Assembly: GCA_033002965.1 (NCBI GenBank)
Contig: JAURVB010013186.1
Span: 216,643-280,642, forward strand
Reading direction: 5' to 3'
From: Piper betle
Lineage: Eukaryota; Streptophyta; Magnoliopsida; Piperales; Piperaceae
Length of the DNA: 64,000 nucleotides
Positions 60,701 to 64,000 of this stretch are shown one piece after another; position 1 is the stretch's first letter; each line of letters begins with the position of its first letter. The position numbers were made by a program, and so were the translations under genes. The notes below the pieces were generated by a model. It did no database searches, had not been told where the DNA came from, and saw only the letters and a list, made by a program, of their open reading frames with translations.

Positions 60701-63700
60701 TTTCAATGTTTGTGTAGAGTTGTTTACTATTGCCCTTGTAGCGTTGCTACTATCTTAGTGTCAATTTTGTTGGGAGAGAATTCTTTCCTTTAAATCTTAT
60801 GCCACGACCCTTAATTCATCTAGCTTTCTGATGCAGGAAGCTGTCACTCAATTATTTGCAACTTTCAGCTTGGGGAAGCAAACCCCACTTTTATGAAGAT
60901 GGGTCAAGAAGGAGAAATTCTAGAAGGATTGAAATGCAACGTAATCGTGGTGATTTTTCAAGCATTCAATCGCTCTTGACCAAAAGTGATATGAACTCAA
61001 TCCGTCGTGCACAAGTAATATTCATTGATAGTTTACATTAATAGATACTTCATACTTTACCCCGTTGTTTGTAACATTTAATATCAGGCTTGCCTTCGAT
61101 AGTTAATTAGTTATTTATGCGGACAATCCTTTATGTAATGATGTCCTAGATGTTGTCTTTGATGGTGCAGTTTCCTGAAGTCATATGTTGTATGCTTGAA
61201 ATACAACTTATCATGCAAACGGTCATTCTTTGTTGTTTTGGTGAACAGAAAAAAATGAAAATAGTTTCCTTGGGTTTAGTTAAGGCATGTACTATGGATG
61301 AACACGAAAGTCTAAAAAATCTTCTCATTGATCAATTATTTGACTGCTATGTTTTACTCTCTTTTACTCGATATGTACATGTCAAATGTTCTTGTTGTGT
61401 TCGTTGTGTAGGTGCGGTTAAAATATTCTGGGTTCAACTGAGTTTACTGCTAAATGAATTTGTAGTTTATCGAGAACAATTTTTTCTTTGTTCAGGTTCC
61501 TCAAATCAAAGACACATTATGGCATCTTCAGAAAAGGGATATGTTACCAACAATTTGGTTCATTTTCAGCCGAAAAGGGTGTGATGCAGCAGTTGATTAT
61601 CTTGATGACTACAAGCTTTTAAACGATGTTGAGATGGCAGAAGTAGAGTTGTCATTGCGGAAGTTTAAAACACAGTACCCTGATGCTGTTCGCAGGACTG
61701 CTGTTAAGGGCCTTCGGCAAGGAATAGCTGCACACCATGCCGGTTGCCTACCTCTGTGGAAGTCTTTTATTGAAAGTTTATTTCAGCAAGGCCTACTCAA
61801 AGTCATCTTTGCTACGGAGACACTAGCTGCTGGGATTAACATGCCAGCTAGGACAGCCGTTATATCATCTCTGAGCAAAAGGACAGAAACTGGACGTACC
61901 CTTTTAAGTTCAAATGAACTTCTTCAGATGGCTGGGCGGGCCGGACGCAGAGGAATTGATGAGCGAGGTCATGCTGTGCTTATTCAAACTCCTTATGAAG
62001 GAGCTGAAGAATGTTGCAAACTGCTGTTTGCAGGTCTTGAGCCTCTTGTTTCACAGTTTACTGCTTCCTATGGGATGGTGCTTAATCTTCTTGCGGTATG
62101 TGAATTCTATCTCTTTTGTTTTTGTGGTCATCAGAAAAATTCTACCATCTCCTTTAAAAAACATATATACCATCTGTATCTTGTATACCTAAAATCCGTG
62201 AGCAAATGAACTCTGATGCAATTAGTTGCAAATATCTGATTGCTAGCCATTGAGTTTTGAGACAAAAAGAATAAGTCACTGGTAAACATTTTGCCAGCAT
62301 GCCCTAGATCAGATGATTTAAATTACATTAAGATTGTTACGTGAAAAAGGTAATTTGCAAAGTTTGTCAGTGAACATGTCTTACAGAATACACATTTCAA
62401 TGTTTTGTGTAACCAATATTTTTCATTAGGTGTTGTGATTGTGCAAGAGTTTGTTATGTATGGTAGCACGGTCCAATTGTGATCCTAGTGTTTCATCATT
62501 TTCTTGACCTTGTGCTTTGTTTTTGTAGGCATTGTTTGCTTCAGTGTTGGATATAATTGATAACTGCTTTATGCATTCATGAGTTAACACTAAATAGGTA
62601 CAATATGTTCTTGGCAGGGTGCAAAGGTGATTAATAGGTCTGCTGGAAAAGAAGCAGGAAAAATTTTTCAAGGAGGAAAAACTTTGGAAGAGGCTAGAAA
62701 GCTAGTTGAGAGAAGTTTTGGAAACTATGTTGGGAGCAATGTCATGGTTGCTGCCAAGGAAGAACTTGTTAAGATTCAGCAGGAAATTGAGATACTGAGT
62801 GCAGACATTAGCGAAGAAGCTATTGACAAGAATTGCAGAGAGCGGTTATCTGAAGTAGCTTATCAAGAGATCTCAGAGCTGCAAGAACAATTGAGGGTAT
62901 GTCTACTCCAAATACAACCTATACACCAAGGATTATTTTTCTTGGTGACTTATTGTACCTTTGTGTTTGCGAGTGTATTTTTCTCCTCTTTAAATTTCTG
63001 TTTAATTTGAATGTTTGTACGTTTTGATGAAGTAATTTGTGTTTTCCTTGCCAATAGTGGCATTAAGGAAGCACGTTTGACACAAAAATTTGCTGCTTAT
63101 TTTTTCTTAGATGCATCATTGTTTTAATTGTGATGTGGATGATACATGATAAAATAAACTCCATCTAGCAGGCCAGAGTCATTCTAGTGTAGGACATATA
63201 CTAAGACGATGAACAATGTTTCCTTTTCCAAGACTGAATATCTAAATATTTAGACACAACATGGTGCTAGAATTTTGATAACATTGAAGTATTGGTTGGA
63301 TTGGTTGCACATGTAGATTGTAGTTTTACGATGAATTTTTGTCTGGCGGATTAATCATACAAGTTTTAACCTCATGTAAAATAGTTATTCTGCAATAGGC
63401 ATTTTCAATATTTGTCACGATTCTTTGTATCAAAGAAATAGTTGGAGATTTTTTGAAACTGTGATATTATGTGATGGGAAGGCATTTGAAAGATTTGACA
63501 AAACACTCTAAGATGGTTCTTAGTAAGTGTTATATTATAAACAGCAATAAGTTTTGAAGAAAAAAGATTTTCAATCACTTTTTGACGAAAACTTTTAAGC
63601 TGGTTGTCTACTTGTTTCTCATTATATTCTATCCAAAAATTTTGGCCCTTTGGTTCCATCCCTTCCTGTTCCTGTTGAAGTTGTTGATAAGCTTATGATG

Positions 63701-64000
63701 TAACTTATTTCCAAAACCATTTGAATTTAACTTGGTTTCTTTCTTGAATTTAAAAAGTTAAAAAATATTTTTATTCAAATTTTCTTACCATTTCTTCAGA
63801 TAAATTTTATAATATGATCTTTTATGGGCAGCTGTTTCATGATATAACTGAAATTTAACTGCTTTCCCTTCTTTTCTATCTTCATGAGTTTTCTGCCACG
63901 TACTAAACTGAAAGGTGTTTGTTTAGGCAGAAAAGCGTGTTCGGACAAAAATACGAAGGAAGATGGAGACGTTGCGGATGATTGGCATGAAGTCTTTATT
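57787..64000 (+). CDS. ISE2: DExH-box RNA helicase DExH15, chloroplastic (ISE2), 5' part
   Basis: Exons: 57787-58269, 58688-58863, 59090-59203, 59824-59932, 60008-60094, 60411-60529, 60837-61014, 61496-62095, 62618-62896 and 63927-64000 (continuing past the window). All joins keep frame for about 739 codons; the full family protein is about 1,170. The N-terminus is rich in S/P/R, as in a plastid transit peptide, then has an acidic tract (about residues 77-110). Helicase motifs: I APTSSGKT (178-185), Ia TTPLKALSNQK (205-215), II DEVH (277-280), III SAT (308-310), V ATETLAAGIN (528-537) and VI QMAGRAGRRG (566-575). This is the Ski2-like ISE2 family. ISE2 acts in chloroplasts in RNA processing and ribosome assembly, and its loss alters plasmodesmata. 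The start is the first ATG of a continuous GC-rich frame. The exon 2 end (TG|GTTGCT) is a weak donor, chosen because it joins with exon 3 in frame. Confidence 0.95.
58310..58615. repeat. Tandem repeat in ISE2 intron 1
   Basis: Two and a half units of about 120 bp. Repeated blocks are 'gatttggtgcattttg', 'gagggtttgagcg' and 'ggaactagattgtcttat' (58379-58400 and 58500-58520). Non-coding. Confidence 0.8.

Overview
This is nuclear DNA from a flowering plant. It shows multi-exon genes with GT-AG introns, an angiosperm TPS-a type terpene synthase locus, a plastid ISE2/DExH15 helicase gene, and dense nested Copia, Gypsy, CACTA, hAT, MULE and TRIM elements. The very GC-rich first exon of the helicase gene, in otherwise AT-rich DNA, is suggestive of a monocot, but the species cannot be fixed from the sequence. 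About 90% of the window is repeats and decayed transposons. I recognise one apparently functional gene (ISE2, cut by the right edge) and one full-length but inactivated host gene (the terpene synthase).

Layout. 1-2575: a locus-specific repeat (here 'segment A'), split by a 2.0-kb hAT element. 4642-10677 (minus): a seven-exon terpene synthase pseudogene with every splice junction in frame, three nonsense codons and a damaged DDxxD motif; its last intron carries an old LTR element. 10927-16996 (minus): a complete but decayed Copia element about 250 bp upstream of the terpene synthase ATG, flanked by ATTAC target duplications. 17002-18710: the rest of the terpene synthase upstream region (segment A copy 2). 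18711-29400: decayed Gypsy and Copia elements nested in one another. 29400-34240: no gene seen.

34240-44440: a CACTA element with TNP2-like transposase remains (minus). It was invaded by a 4.75-kb insertion of unclear class (GTAAT duplication) that itself holds a perfect TRIM and a palindromic satellite, and by a MULE whose 9-bp duplication was later split by a solo LTR. 44450-46190: segment A copy 3. 46190-50460: minisatellite and Gypsy remains. 50465-54075: a second, shorter copy of the CACTA/MULE segment. 54780-56324: a FAR1/MULE transposase pseudogene. 56845-57650: a 32-bp satellite and a GC-rich island. 57787-64000: ISE2, exons 1 to 10.

How the parts relate. Segment A occurs three times in the same orientation. 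At copy 2 it is the 5' flank of the terpene synthase gene, so the window probably samples a tandem terpene synthase cluster whose other members lie outside the window or have been lost. The repeated segments act as empty-site references for one another, so several insertions can be delimited to the base and put in relative order from the sequence alone. I found no CRISPR, operon or other prokaryote-like system and no clear new biological machinery. The most noteworthy items are the precisely datable nested insertions, the unclassified 4.75-kb element, and the near-intact dead terpene synthase.
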